This document shows, in pieces, positions 10,249 through 20,546 of a stretch of DNA of 64,000 bases (the stretch's first letter is position 1; every line of letters begins with the position of its first letter). Location of the stretch: assembly GCA_028583605.1 (NCBI GenBank), contig CM053329.1, positions 32,326,992 to 32,390,991 of the forward strand. Direction: 5' to 3'. The DNA is from Dastarcus helophoroides (Eukaryota; Arthropoda; Insecta; Coleoptera; Bothrideridae). Below the pieces are notes generated by a model that saw only the letters and a list, made by a program, of their open reading frames with translations, was not told the origin of the DNA and searched no databases. The translations under genes were made by a program, and so were the position numbers.

Positions 10249-10713
10249 TTAATAGAAATATAAACATTTTGAGAAATACATTGTTGTAAATTTCGTGATT
10301 ATGTTAAAACTTAAATGGAGCTTATTTCTCAGAGGGATATTTTTGAAATTTGATTGGTTTTTCATAAGACTCTTGATTCCAATTTTTTCCCTTGGGGCGA
10401 AAGCCACCTCTAATGATTTAAAAAAGTTGTCGGGCATATTTGAATTTTCACATAAAACTATATAATTTTTAAAATGTTTAAATTTTTCTTGAAGTGATTG
10501 TGTGTAGCGTGATATCTGAACCACAAACTCTAACTGACTACCTATCTTGTCAACCTCAATATTGTACATGTTATGCAGCTTACGGTCTACAGATATTCTG
10601 GTGGGAAATTTAAAAAGAAGTATGCTGGCAAACATTGCATTTAACTTTACAATAAATAAAGTTACATTATTCCCACCTAAAGTTGACCTATAATTTTCAT
10701 TAACAGTGGTCAA
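10249..10713 (-). CDS. Unrecognised open frame of 154 codons
   Basis: This is the longest open frame outside transposons apart from the 82-bp array. It begins MTTVNENYRSTLGG and ends in a lysine/phenylalanine-rich stretch. It has no signal peptide, and no hydrophobic segment other than a short stretch near residues 18-35. I see no known motif. A frame this long is not expected often at this base composition, but it ends in AT-rich repeat-like sequence, and no splice sites or promoter could be matched. It may be a degenerate transposon protein, an exon of an unknown gene, or chance. Confidence 0.25.
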   Translation of the reverse strand: MTTVNENYRSTLGGNNVTLFIVKLNAMFASILLFKFPTRISVDRKLHNMYNIEVDKIGSQLEFVVQISRYTQSLQEKFKHFKNYIVLCENSNMPDNFFKSLEVAFAPREKIGIKSLMKNQSNFKNIPLRNKLHLSFNIITKFTTMYFSKCLYFY

Positions 10714-12099
10714 TAGATATGTCTAATGTTCTTATGATAGATTAGTGTAATTTCTCGTAGACAAAGACACGAGCGACCACTATTTAAAATAATATACGCA
10801 AACAAACTCGCTCGTTCGACTCCTCATTTATGCAACAATATTCTAAAAATATTAATATGTTTTTTTTTCTATTTTACATACGAAAAGTTTAATTTCAATT
10901 TCACACTAATGCTTAAATCTGTCAGCATATAGAAATTTTCGTAAGAGCTTTTGATAAACTTTTCCAGGGAGAATTGAAAAACTTCAAGAGAAAATCAATT
11001 TTCCAGCTTCGGAAGGTTAATTGTAAAATGCATCTATACTTCCAAAGAAATATTCCTGCCCTTCTTTCCAACTTTCCCCGTCAAGATTGCTGTCGTTATT
11101 TAGCAAGGGCAATATGACGGCAACATCGAAACTTTGCCTGTAATATGTTGCCAAAATTTATTGTATAAATTAGGCGGCAATTATGGTATGAAAACAGGAA
11201 ATACCCATTCTCGACGCAGCGTGGCGCACAAGTTTCCGCCATTACTAAGACTTAGAGGTCTCTTGAAAGCAATTTGCCCTACAAAGCGGCAGTTTATTCA
11301 TGTGAGGGAAACCTAAAATCTCAGCCTCAACTTAAGAAGGCCTTTTCCACAGTTGTTTCAGATCTAATATATTACGTTTTAATAACCAAATTGTGACAAA
11401 TATTTACGTATAATACGGACGAAGTCGAGTGGTATCTTCCCATTGGGGCCACTCATGAATACCTCTTTGACCTGTTAGTGGACCCTACGTTCTTTTATAC
11501 TTTTTTAGTTCTTTTGATGATATCTGGTTTTGCGGGATTAGGTATGTCAGGGAAATTAAAATTATTCTCGTAGAGGGTGAATTTAAGATAAAAATCTATT
11601 TGTTGGGGATGTTGTTGGTTAATTGAGGCTTTGATGTCTTAGGTCAAGCTTAAAGTGTGGCCTTTGGGAGATTATTGAATTACAAATTTGGTTGCAAAAT
11701 AACAACTCTATTCATGGAAGTTTAGGTTGCTTGTATTTTACAGAAAAAACAATGAAAAATATTTATCTCTACGGCATAAGATCAGTAACAAACAGAAGGT
11801 TAACTCTCGCCTTATCTCTTTGTGGTTGATACTGGCAGCCGGTGACCTAAGATTGTTATGAATTGCTTTTTTCATGGGCACATATTATCGCAATTATTAT
11901 GTTATTATTTGAGTAATTATTGGAATTATTGTAGAGAATTATATCCTACAATAAAATTGGTAGAACTTCAATCCTAAAAAAAGGGTCCACAGAGCTGGGA
12001 ATACAAACGGACTCGATTCCTTTAAAGTCTCGGATCTCGGATGTCTGCTGCACTGACAGTTTCCACGTAGATTTTTGACGAAGACAGGCTTAAAGGCCA
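10714..12099. other. No gene recognised
   Basis: Sequence complexity is somewhat higher than in the quasi-repeat blocks. A 60-codon frame at 11134-11316 (plus) has protein-like composition but no recognisable motif and no supporting splice structure. It is not called as a gene. Confidence 0.35.
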
Positions 12100-12945
12100 A
12101 AGTCAAAATTTTGGAAAATATAACACTTTCAAAAGGTTGAAATTTTCAAAAAAAGAGTCGAATTTTTCAAATAAAAGACAATTTATATAAAAGTTGAAAC
12201 TTCGAAAAAAGGTCAACATTTTGAAAAAAATCGAAATTTAATGTCAAAATTTTCTAAAAAATTTGAAATTTTTCAGAGTTAAAATTTAAAAAAACAGAAT
12301 TTTTTAAATGTCCAAATTAACACTCAAGAGTAAAAATTTCCAAAAACAATCAAAATTTAGCAAATAACTCAAAATTGTAAAAAAAGGCGAAATTTTGAGA
12401 ATTGAAAACTTTCAAAATAGGTAAAAAATTTGGTAAAAAGTGAACACTTTGAAAACCAAATTAAAAACTTAAGTAGTCAACGTTTCCAAAAGTCAACGTG
12501 TTCTAAAATACATCATAGAATTCTTTAACTCTAATTTTACGTCCGATTTGCAAAAAAGTCAAAATGTCCGGGTCAAAATTAAAAAAAAACAAAAAGGTAT
12601 ACATTTTCAATAAGAAAAAAATCTGAAAAAAGTAAATTTAATTAACCTACATTTTTCAAAAAACTCCGAACTTCGACATAAAGCATTAGAAACAAAATAC
12701 TTAGAAACATTCGATATTTTTAAGAATCGAAATTTTAGAAAACAGGTCAAAATTTTCAAAAAAATCATAACCATTTCAAAATTGCCAAAATTCAAAAAAA
12801 ATGTCGAAAAGATCAAACTTTTGCATAATTTTCAAAACTGAGTCAAAAATTCAAGGGAAAGCGGAAATTTTGAGAGTCAAAGGGTAGTTTTAAAAAAGGT
12901 TCAAACTTTGAAATTTTCGAGATAATTTAAGCAAGCAAATGAAGC
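12100..12945. repeat. A-rich degenerate quasi-repeat block
   Basis: Irregular repetition of GTCAAAATTTTGAAAAA-like phrases. It is the complement of the T-rich theme seen at 8699-9740, 39180-39870 and 58230-61650, so the blocks occur in both orientations. Confidence 0.55.
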
Positions 12946-12949
12946 TTAA

Positions 12950-13125
12950 TAACGACTTTCCACAAGGATTGGTTCTTGCGCTGCACTCCTATTAAGCTTC
13001 TATATCGCTGACATTCCTGCAACCAGATCGGGCAAGTTTGGCTACGCAGAGGATTGGACTCTAGAAATAAGCCATAAACTTATGGAAACAACTCGTACTA
13101 TTACTAAAGTTAGTTGTAGTGCCAC
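12950..13125 (+). pseudogene. LINE reverse transcriptase fragment
   Basis: PQGLVLA at about 12960 is followed after one frameshift by FYIADIPATRSGKFGYAED (12997-13054) and then a short conserved-looking stretch to about 13110. This matches the PQGSVL..LLF....D and YADD blocks of Jockey-like or CR1-like non-LTR reverse transcriptases. The catalytic YADD reads YAED, so the active site is damaged as well as frameshifted. Neither a 5' nor a 3' end is present. Confidence 0.65.
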
Positions 13126-13328
13126 GATGTTATCCCACGTCCAGTGGGACATCATCATCATAGAATACGCAAAACGATCCACGTTTTGAAGGGAGAACCC
13201 TCTGTTCGTGTTTTTTCGATTGTTTGCCCTAGGGAATATCAGAATACCGGCGTCGACTAGACGCCTGTAGAAATAGTTGATTCAAGAATCCTTTACTTGG
13301 TTTAAAATATCTACAAGCAATTAGAGCT

Positions 13329-13899
13329 TTAACCCTTTGGGTATATTTGACGAGAGAGACTCGTATCTTTTTACTTGAGCGAAGTTACGGTGGACGAGTC
13401 TGACTCGTCATCTGAATTTAAGACGCAGGCGTTGATGTTTTCGGCATCCCCGTTCATCGTTGATCGCAAACAATTGCCTGACATTTGTTTATGACATCTT
13501 TCAGTTGCAAATAAGGTTAATTTCACTTATTTTTATTACTAGCCCCCCTTTTTTTTTGAGCACATTTTCCGGAGAATATTTCGGCAACAGAATTAAAGAA
13601 ACACCCTACAAAACGGTGTCGCGTATGTTATGAATATAAAATAAGAAAAGAAACCACATGGTACAAAATTATTAGACTTTAAGTTGGTTCTTGTTCTATA
13701 TAAATATTTCTAATTTGTTTCATTTATATATTTATTTATATTTCGTAACTAAAATGCTCTTTCAAAAATATATTTATATCACTAATATAAGTATATTTCA
13801 AATAAAATGTATTATTTGTACATATTAATCCATGTAGCGGCAAATTAAATCCGTCTCAGGTATAAAAATCTTCAAATAATTCAGTACTCAAAGGGTTAA
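13329..13899 (+). mobile_element. piggyBac-family relic flanked by TTAA
   Basis: The element spans 13333-13895 (563 bp), between TTAA at 13329-13332 and TTAA at 13896-13899. Its tips are CCCTTTG and CAAAGGG, the terminal signature of piggyBac-like transposons. The left side holds a subterminal palindrome, GACGAGTCTGACTCGTC (13393-13409). At about 13574-13687 the plus strand encodes KRCRVCYEYKIRKETTWY before a stop. This resembles the cysteine-rich C-terminal tail of piggyBac transposases, truncated before its second half. The rest of the transposase is absent, so the copy is a deletion derivative mobilised in trans. Confidence 0.85.
13574..13687 (+). pseudogene. piggyBac transposase C-terminal tail remnant
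   Basis: About 37 codons ending at a TAA. The Cys pair in RCRVCYEYKIRKE fits the start of the zinc-binding cysteine-rich domain that binds the transposon ends. Later cysteines and histidines are missing because the frame closes early. Confidence 0.65.
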
Positions 13900-14342
13900 G
13901 GTAGATATGCAATTGTTTACTCTATACTTCGAGAGATCGAATATTCTAGGATGTTTGCAAATATGTCTATTGATATAAGCCAACAACGGCAGCCTAAGCA
14001 GTAGGTTGTAAATTATGGTGAGAACAATAAGTTTTTTCGATGTTCAGTTGAATAAAGATATTAAAAACGCATAATGACTAATTATGTGAACCGGTAATGC
14101 CTAACAATAGGCTATATGCATTAATGAATCAGTAATATCGCAATGCGCCCACGTTGAACTCTATTTTCTCCATTTTACAACGTATTTTCCTCCCACTTCC
14201 TGCAGTGGCTGAACCTTTAATAATTTTCCTGTTCATTGTTCTTTTTTTTGCGGAATATAAATAAGTGTAATTAACTACTAAGTATTATATATTACATTTC
14301 ATTATAACTCAACTAATAACCCTATTTCAGGGGAATAGCTTA
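13900..14342. other. No gene recognised
   Basis: Mixed AT-rich sequence between the piggyBac relic and the first solo LTR. I see no open frame, RNA or repeat ends. Confidence 0.4.
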
Positions 14343-14683
14343 ATATTGTAATGAAACTTAATTATAGAATTTAGAATGTAAGGAAATTTTCCATAAAAAT
14401 CTAATAAGGGAAAGTGGCCACGATAATGAAGCAAACGCATATAAGCGTTCCAGAAATTTCGGCAAACGATGAGCCTTATCTGCCAAATTTTTCCCGGACC
14501 CGGACCGGGACCTATATAAGGCGGTCACTTTTCCCTCAAGTCAGAGTAGTTGGTTAGTAGTTAGAAGACAATGAATAGGTAAGTTAATTATTTAGTTGTA
14601 ATGTTTCGAATTTAGTTTAGAAATAAAGTGGTACAATTCACCAAGTGTTAATAATTATTCGAACCGATAACGCATAACAATAT
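14343..14683 (+). mobile_element. Solo LTR, copy 1 (plus orientation)
   Basis: The LTR spans 14347-14679 (333 bp), begins TGTAATGAAA and ends CGCATAACA, with ATAT on each side as a 4-bp duplication. Promoter-like parts are visible: TATATAAGG near 14513, then a likely transcription start region, and AATAAA at about 14622. Homologous copies in opposite orientation lie at 17328-17648 and 20184-20542. No internal retrotransposon sequence follows, so this is the product of recombination between two LTRs. Confidence 0.8.
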
Positions 14684-16060
14684 TCATAATTCATGAACTT
14701 TAAGGATAAATACCAAGAAAATAATAGTTTCCATTGTACGATTGTTTGTGTCCATAAGTCTATGGCTTGTGTTTCCATAAATGTTTAATAAAATTTTATA
14801 TATCTCTATGTTTTTTTGTTCTGAAGGCAGCAAATGTTTACTTTCTTACATGAAAATTACGAAGTTACATTGTGGAATTTTCAGTCGAGAATTATGAAAT
14901 TCTGTTATTCCACAAAGAATTCAAAGCTTGCAGTAAATTACCCATGATGAAAGCACGCTGCAAAGGCAGAAATGCATCAAAGCAGTTAGGAATTTTCGTT
15001 TCATTTCAGTAACCAGAAATAAGCCAAGAATCATTTTACCTTCCGCGCACAATTAAATGTCCTCTTCTGCATTCTGAGTAATAGTTATACATGAAAATAA
15101 GGTAAAGGCTGGTTTGTGCAGTTTTAGTTTATCTACTGGATGTCTCAGTAATAATAGCATTAATTTTAACCGCTTATTAGGAAGTCTGGGTAAAGGGAAA
15201 AATTTAAAAAGAATATTAAAGCCTTTTACAAAAGATGCGATCTGAAAACTATTTGGAATATATAAAAAAGTTGCAATTATTAAAAAGTTTTAAATAATTC
15301 GAAGACTAAGCAAAAACTACGTAACTTTTAAATAACATTCATAAAGATTCCTGGATGTAACAGGTGATACATTTTCATTATAAATTATGGTGGCAGCAGA
15401 TTTAGACAAAACGTATAGTAGAATTAAAACCTGTTACCCTTAAACCAGACCTGATTAACTGGCTTTAGAAACGGTTGAAATAATAGTCACTACAATTGTA
15501 GTCTCCATATTCCCCGGGAATTAATAATAATCGATTTTTAGCACTTTATTACATAATAAAGTTATGACAGTTATTTACAGACATGATTATTGTAATCCAT
15601 TTATTTATAGGTAATAAAAATATACAAATATTTAAAACCATATAAATAGAATTTATGAAGTAATAAGATACGAGGTGTGGGGGGTAAACAACAGGATTTG
15701 AAAAGTTATCAACACCCAAACATTTATTTAATAATGAATCACAGCTTACATTCATATTGATTTAAATCTTATTGAAATAGATCTCATGTTTTACTTTATA
15801 GTTTAAGTTTCATGACACACCTCGTATTAATTCGATTTCAAATAAGGTAACACAGCTCGCATGTCAGAAATGTATGCAACGAATTTAATTTCACCACACA
15901 CACCAACATCCTTCAGCATTTAGCACATATATTCTCTTGTCCAATTCAACCCCACAGGTGTGCACTAGATGTTTCTAGTTCTAGCAAGCTCGTATGAGTA
16001 AATTGCAACACTTCCATTGAGTCCTATTTTGATGTCGCATCTGGGCGATATCTCCGTGGG
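14684..16060. other. 3' flank of the receptor gene
   Basis: This holds the receptor's 3' untranslated region on the minus strand. Candidate polyadenylation signals on that strand are ATTAAA at 15884-15889 and AATAAA at 15723-15728, about 170 and 330 bp past the stop. Neither is proven. No other gene is seen; the frame at 15549-15755 is not supported. Confidence 0.35.
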
Positions 16061-16291
16061 CTATAAGGGTGCAGTGCTCGAATAGTCCCCGCTGCGGCTA
16101 CCCGTTGAAGGCTCTTGGCTGTGCGTGGACAACTCGTGACTGTAGGAGGATGCCTCTTGGCTGTGATCGTCATTATAGTAGTATGTGCGGGCTGGTTCGC
16201 TGTGGAAACTTGTTCTGCAGCGTCGACCGCCGTGGGGCTCGCTTAGGAATGATATACGATCAGCGCTGGCGGGACTCCTTAAAGTTGATCT
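16061..16291 (-). CDS. Receptor last coding exon (C-terminal tail)
   Basis: Acceptor TTGCCCTTTGCAG precedes 16291; the frame enters in phase 0 and stops at TAG, 16061-16063. It encodes 76 residues of cytoplasmic tail, rich in Ser, Thr, Glu and His, with repeated S-Q-E and H-S-Q-E elements and a tyrosine cluster (TYYYNDD). Such a tail fits a G-protein-coupled receptor: many Ser/Thr are potential kinase and arrestin sites. The last residues are STAPL. The antisense frame at 16069-16308 is a shadow. Confidence 0.8.
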   Translation of the reverse strand, partial: RSTLRSPASADRISFLSEPHGGRRCRTSFHSEPARTYYYNDDHSQEASSYSHELSTHSQEPSTGSRSGDYSSTAPL

Positions 16292-16784
16292 CTGCAAAGG
16301 GCAATTAGTTTAACAATTATGCAGTCGTTGTCACTAGCAGATGACTAAAATAATTCGCCTAGAATTGTGCATGTCCAAATGCTGTGGATTTATTTGTGAG
16401 ATCGTATGCAGTGGAAAATACGATTTTCTGTGAATATTTTAGCATACAATTTATTTAACATTTTATTGTGTCAAATGATAAATGACAACGTAATATTTTC
16501 GATATACGTCCGGCGCATCCACCGTTTATTATAAAGCGAAATATTCATTTTTACAAAGTCTACTAAATTGCTCCACTAAATTTTATACATATAAAATGCC
16601 TACTCTTTCGATTGAATAACTCCTCTTAGAGTAATATAATGTCATACGAAAATAACCTTTATAAAAATTTATAGTACAAATAATTATGGGAATATTCGTA
16701 GTAGCCTGTGATCCCTAAAGATGGTCAATACAACGATGCTCAAACAAACCACTGATATAATTCAAATAATTCTGCTACACTCAC
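16292..16784 (-). other. Short intron between tail exons
   Basis: 493 bp, GTGAGT...TTTGCAG on the minus strand. It is the only short intron in this part of the gene and contains no recognisable repeat. Confidence 0.7.
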
Positions 16785-16900
16785 CTTACGTAATAAGGGA
16801 TCGAAGTTATGATTCGGGTTGTTGGGACGCCTAGATGATTTGATTCCTCCATTCACAGCGTGAGCGATTTCAGTACTTTTTGTTGCCTTATCCGTGCCCA
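16785..16900 (-). CDS. Receptor penultimate exon (C-terminal tail)
   Basis: The acceptor TATTTTACAG ends at 16901 and the donor AAG|GTGAGT starts at 16784. Joined to the TM7 exon in phase 1, it encodes 39 residues, including a glycine/asparagine-rich stretch (HAVNGG), two basic pairs (SRR, LRK) and NNPNHNF. This is proximal cytoplasmic tail after helix 8. The phase matches both neighbours exactly, which is the main evidence that it belongs to the gene. An alternative donor, C|GTAAGG, a few bases upstream would break the frame into the last exon. Confidence 0.75.
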
Positions 16901-17323
16901 CTGTAAAATACGGGAAAAACATTGAAAAATTATCTTACCTGAAAGTTATTTGTATTCAGTTTGTAATAATTATTGTGTAATTTTTTTAAACTATTTGTTT
17001 AAAAGCTTAGATATTCTGTTCTCTACTTTTGAGATTCCCCTAAATTTTATTTTAGTTTAAAGATTGAAGATTTAGGGTTTTGTCACTCTTAGTTAATTCA
17101 GTATTTAATTACCATTGCTCCTATTAAAAATTGCTGTCCATAATTTTCTTCCTAATTTATCTCCGACCTTTCTGCAATTGTCACTTTAATTGTTCATTAA
17201 ATTTACTGGTCTGTCGTGCCTTCTTTACATGCAAACATTCATTGAGAAAAAGAAGCAAATCAAATCAATAATTAAGATACATTTTCTATTGGGAGTTCAT
17301 TCTAAAAACGCAATTGTTATTAT

Positions 17324-17652
17324 GTATTGTTGCGCGTTATCGGTTTGAATGGTTAACACTAGGTGAATTGTAACCACCTTATTTCTAAAATGAACTCGGA
17401 ACACTACAATTGTAATTAACTAACTTATTCGTTGACTTCTTCAACTTACTAACTGACTGACTGAGGGAAAGCCGATCGGACTCCCCCCATATATAGATTC
17501 CAGTTTCGGGCTCTAGAAGAATCCCAAACATAAAGCCTTATCAGTTTGTCAAAATTTCTGGAGCGCTTATCTGCCGTTTGATTTATTATCCCCTTTTCAA
17601 ATTTTCTAAGAAATTCCCAATTAAACTTTATAATTATATCTTGTTACAGTAT
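17324..17652 (-). mobile_element. Solo LTR, copy 2 (minus orientation)
   Basis: 17328-17648 (321 bp) is homologous to 14347-14679 read on the minus strand. It ends (plus view) TGTTGCGCGTTATCGGTT at the left and TTGTTACA at the right, flanked by GTAT on both sides, a perfect 4-bp duplication. The TATA region is present as ATATATAG near 17490. It lies in the 13.9-kb receptor intron. Confidence 0.8.
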
Positions 17653-18555
17653 TTATTTTGTTTTGACTTTACAAAACACGAAAAACTACCTTGAATTTCA
17701 AAAATGAAAATAAAACTTTCTGGAAAAATGTTAAAATTTTGATTTTAAAGTGAAAAACTTTTCAGTGATTACTTAAAATTGATTTTTAAAAATCCAAATA
17801 CTCAAATTTTATGTTTAAATTTGAGAACAGAAAAAGTTACAATTTATAAACCAACCCGAGATGTATGAAACGATTTCACAAATTTAATTTAAAATTTCTT
17901 TTTAAAAACTTAAATATTCGCAGGCGAAATTGTTGGGCTTAAACTGAAAAATTTTCTCGCTAAGTCAAAATTGAATTTAAGAAAAAGAATCAAAACAAAA
18001 TATTCTCGAGTTTAAAATCCAAATACGGAAAAGTACAAATTTCGATAACATCATTAATTTACGTTTTAACAAAATATTTATAGGTGTCGAATGTATATTT
18101 GAAATCTTAGAAAAAAAAAACGTTAAGTCTGGGATCACCGTTGAAATGTTGAGAAACCAAATCAAAATAAGAAAAATGAAAGACTAGTTATTCTTAGGCA
18201 AACTGTTAGGAAAAAATAATATCATTTGGGTTTAAATGCGGAACTTAAAAACTCAACATTTCCCATAAAAAACTTCTGACTCAGTGTGAAGGAGAACTTT
18301 GGGTTTATTTAAGAATTTTTCGCATTTAAGTTTCCACTTTTAAATGGAAATTTAGCTTTAAATTTAAAATTTATTTGAGATTTCGAGACTTAAACTTAAA
18401 ATTTGGCGAAAAAAGTCAAATTTTGAGAAAACTCAAATTTCATGTAATTTAATTTTTAACACAAAATTTCCAGAAAGTCTACGGTTTTATAGCAATATAC
18501 TATTATAAATTTTTGGGTTTAAGAATGTCAAGATACATCAACATTTGAATAAATT
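17653..18555. repeat. AT-rich quasi-repeat in receptor intron
   Basis: Repeated phrases such as AAATTTGAGAAAACTC and TTTTAAAATCCAAATA with no fixed period. No gene is seen; the frame at 17977-18165 is low complexity. Confidence 0.45.
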
Positions 18556-18654
18556 GAAATGCAGAAATTGTCTCCCTGAAACCAAGAAAGATTAAAAACC
18601 ACAACAAACCTTGCTCTGGTTTTTTAATCTTTCTTGGTTTCAGGGGACAAGTTC
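18556..18654 (+). mobile_element. Foldback retroposon, short internally deleted copy
   Basis: It starts GAAATGCAGAAATTG like the full copy at 62259. It has inverted arms (TGAAACCAAGAAAGATT ... AATCTTTCTTGGTTTCA) separated by only about 25 bp, and stops soon after GGGGACAAGTTC. The central hammerhead-like segment and the 3' tail segment of the full copy are both missing. Confidence 0.65.
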
Positions 18655-20180
18655 GACGGATCGATTTTTTTTTAAGTTTCATAATAAAAATACTTTAATT
18701 ACGATTACACTATCACAAAATTTTTGACCCAAAGAAAAATATAGAAAAGAAAACAACTGGACACAAATTAATTAGTTTCAAATTTGTTTTCTACAAATTA
18801 GCCTTTAAACCAAAAATATATTTTTTTTAATTCGGGTTCTTTTATGTCAGATTTTAGTTTAAAGATTATTTTTTAAGAAGAACATAAAAAAATCACATAA
18901 TTTGAAAATTTAAAGAAATTGTTCTTAGTAATTTGAACATTTTCGTTACAAATGTAAAACTTCTAAAAATAGTATTAAAATGTGTTTTAGAAAACATTTC
19001 TTTGAGATGATGTTTTAAAGTTTCAATTTCTGTTTTCTTCAAAAAACTTTACATTACATTGAAATTAAAATTTTCAGTTTATATACAAAATTGTTTCTTT
19101 TCGAGATTAAATTGGAATTTCTTATACATTTTAAGAAAAAATTTTGTCTAGAGATTAACGTTTTAGAACGTGAAAGAAATTCATGAGAGAATTTAAGTTA
19201 TATGCCAAAAATCAAAAAAAAAATATATGAATTTCGTACATTTGAACCAGTGGTGACCAACCAGTAGCTCGTGAGCCACATGCGGCTAGTCCTAACTTCT
19301 GAAGTGGCTCGCATTAACTATGATGAAATTTTATGTTACGTTTTCGGGGTTCAGGGTTTTCCTAGGTATCACTTTTCAAGTTCAGACAGTGTTTTCATTT
19401 TTTAGTTTTCTTCTTTGTATGTTACAACTTGCTACACTTTAAAAGAAAATGGTTATGGTTGTGGTTGCGGTTTATTACTTTTCAAGCCGGAATAGGAGTG
19501 GTGCGCTTAAAATTTTTAACTCAATATTTGACTCCAATCTATTAAAGGGTGGGTATCACTATTTTAAACAGTAAAGCCTAAAAAAATAAATTTATAATTA
19601 AAGTCTTAAATTTTTAAATTTAAAATGGGAATTGAATAGAAAATATACAGAAATATTTGGAAAAACTAGAGTTTTAAAATACATGTTCAAGTTTCTTTGA
19701 AAACTTTTAAATAAAGACCAATTTCAGGAAAAGTCGAAATTTCGAAATTTTATGGAGCAGAGAAATTCTCAGATTTCCAGATTTAATTTTAAAATTTTGA
19801 CCTTAATAGCAGAATTTCGACTTTTAACTGCCGCCCTTTTTCTGGAAATTTTGACTCGTATGCAAAGAATTTTAAAAAGTCAACGGAAAAAGCAAAATTG
19901 TATGGTTAAATCAAAAACTTAAGAAGAAGTCAGTATTTAAAAAAATGAAAAATCACATTAAAAATAACCTCTTTTTCTTATTGATTTCTTTTTTTCTTAA
20001 CTTTTTGATCCAGTTTACAATCTGTAGTTTTTAGCCTTAAGAGTTTTAAATTTCTGGAGAGGTCAAAATTTTAAGAATGCATTTTCCAAAAAATACTGAA
20101 CCTATTGAAAATAAATCGACTTTTCAAGTTTAAATTGTTCATGAAAGTTCAAAATTTGGATAAAATCAAGTGAAAATTAA
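18655..20180. other. Receptor intron, AT-rich, with one hAT-like end
   Basis: Mostly quasi-repeat AT-rich DNA with no gene. The exception is listed separately at 19254-19330. Confidence 0.4.
19254..19330 (+). mobile_element. hAT-like terminal fragment
   Basis: The sequence begins CAGTGGTGACCAACCAGTAG and continues with GCTCGTGAGCCACATGCGGC. CAGTGGT(C/G)(A/T)CCAACC followed by GGCTCGCGAGCCACATG is a widespread hAT transposon end in animals. I found no matching inverted end or 8-bp duplication nearby, so this is a lone end or a heavily deleted copy. Confidence 0.45.
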
Positions 20181-20546
20181 TATTGTTGCGGGCTTATCGG
20201 TTCGAATTAATTATTAACACGTGAATTGAATAATACCCACTTTATTACCAAGATGAACTCGGAACACTGCAACTGAATAATGAACTCACTTATTTACTTC
20301 TAACTACTAGGTCACTAATTACACTGACTGACTCTAACTAACTAACTCGAGGGAAAGGCGTTCGCCTTGTATAGTTTTCGCTTCCGAGTTCTAGAAGTTT
20401 TGGGCAGATAAGGCTTATCGTTGGCCAAAATTTCTGGAACGCTTATCTGCCGTTTGCTTCATTATCGCGGCCGCTTTCCCTTATCAGATCCTTCTAGAAA
20501 CTTTTCTTATGTACTAAATTCTACAATTTACATTTCATTACAATAC
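20180..20546 (-). mobile_element. Solo LTR, copy 3 (minus orientation)
   Basis: 20184-20542 (359 bp) is homologous to the other two solo LTRs in minus orientation. Its plus-view ends are TGTTGCGGGCTTATCGGTTC and CATTTCATTACA. Flanks are ATAT and ATAC, a 4-bp duplication with one mismatch. It is the longest copy and includes a CTGCCGTTTGCTTCATTATC segment shared with copies 1 and 2. Confidence 0.8.

Noticed and set aside
16069..16308. 79-codon plus-strand frame
   Set aside because: Antisense shadow of the receptor's last exon, which has a matching splice acceptor and phase on the minus strand.
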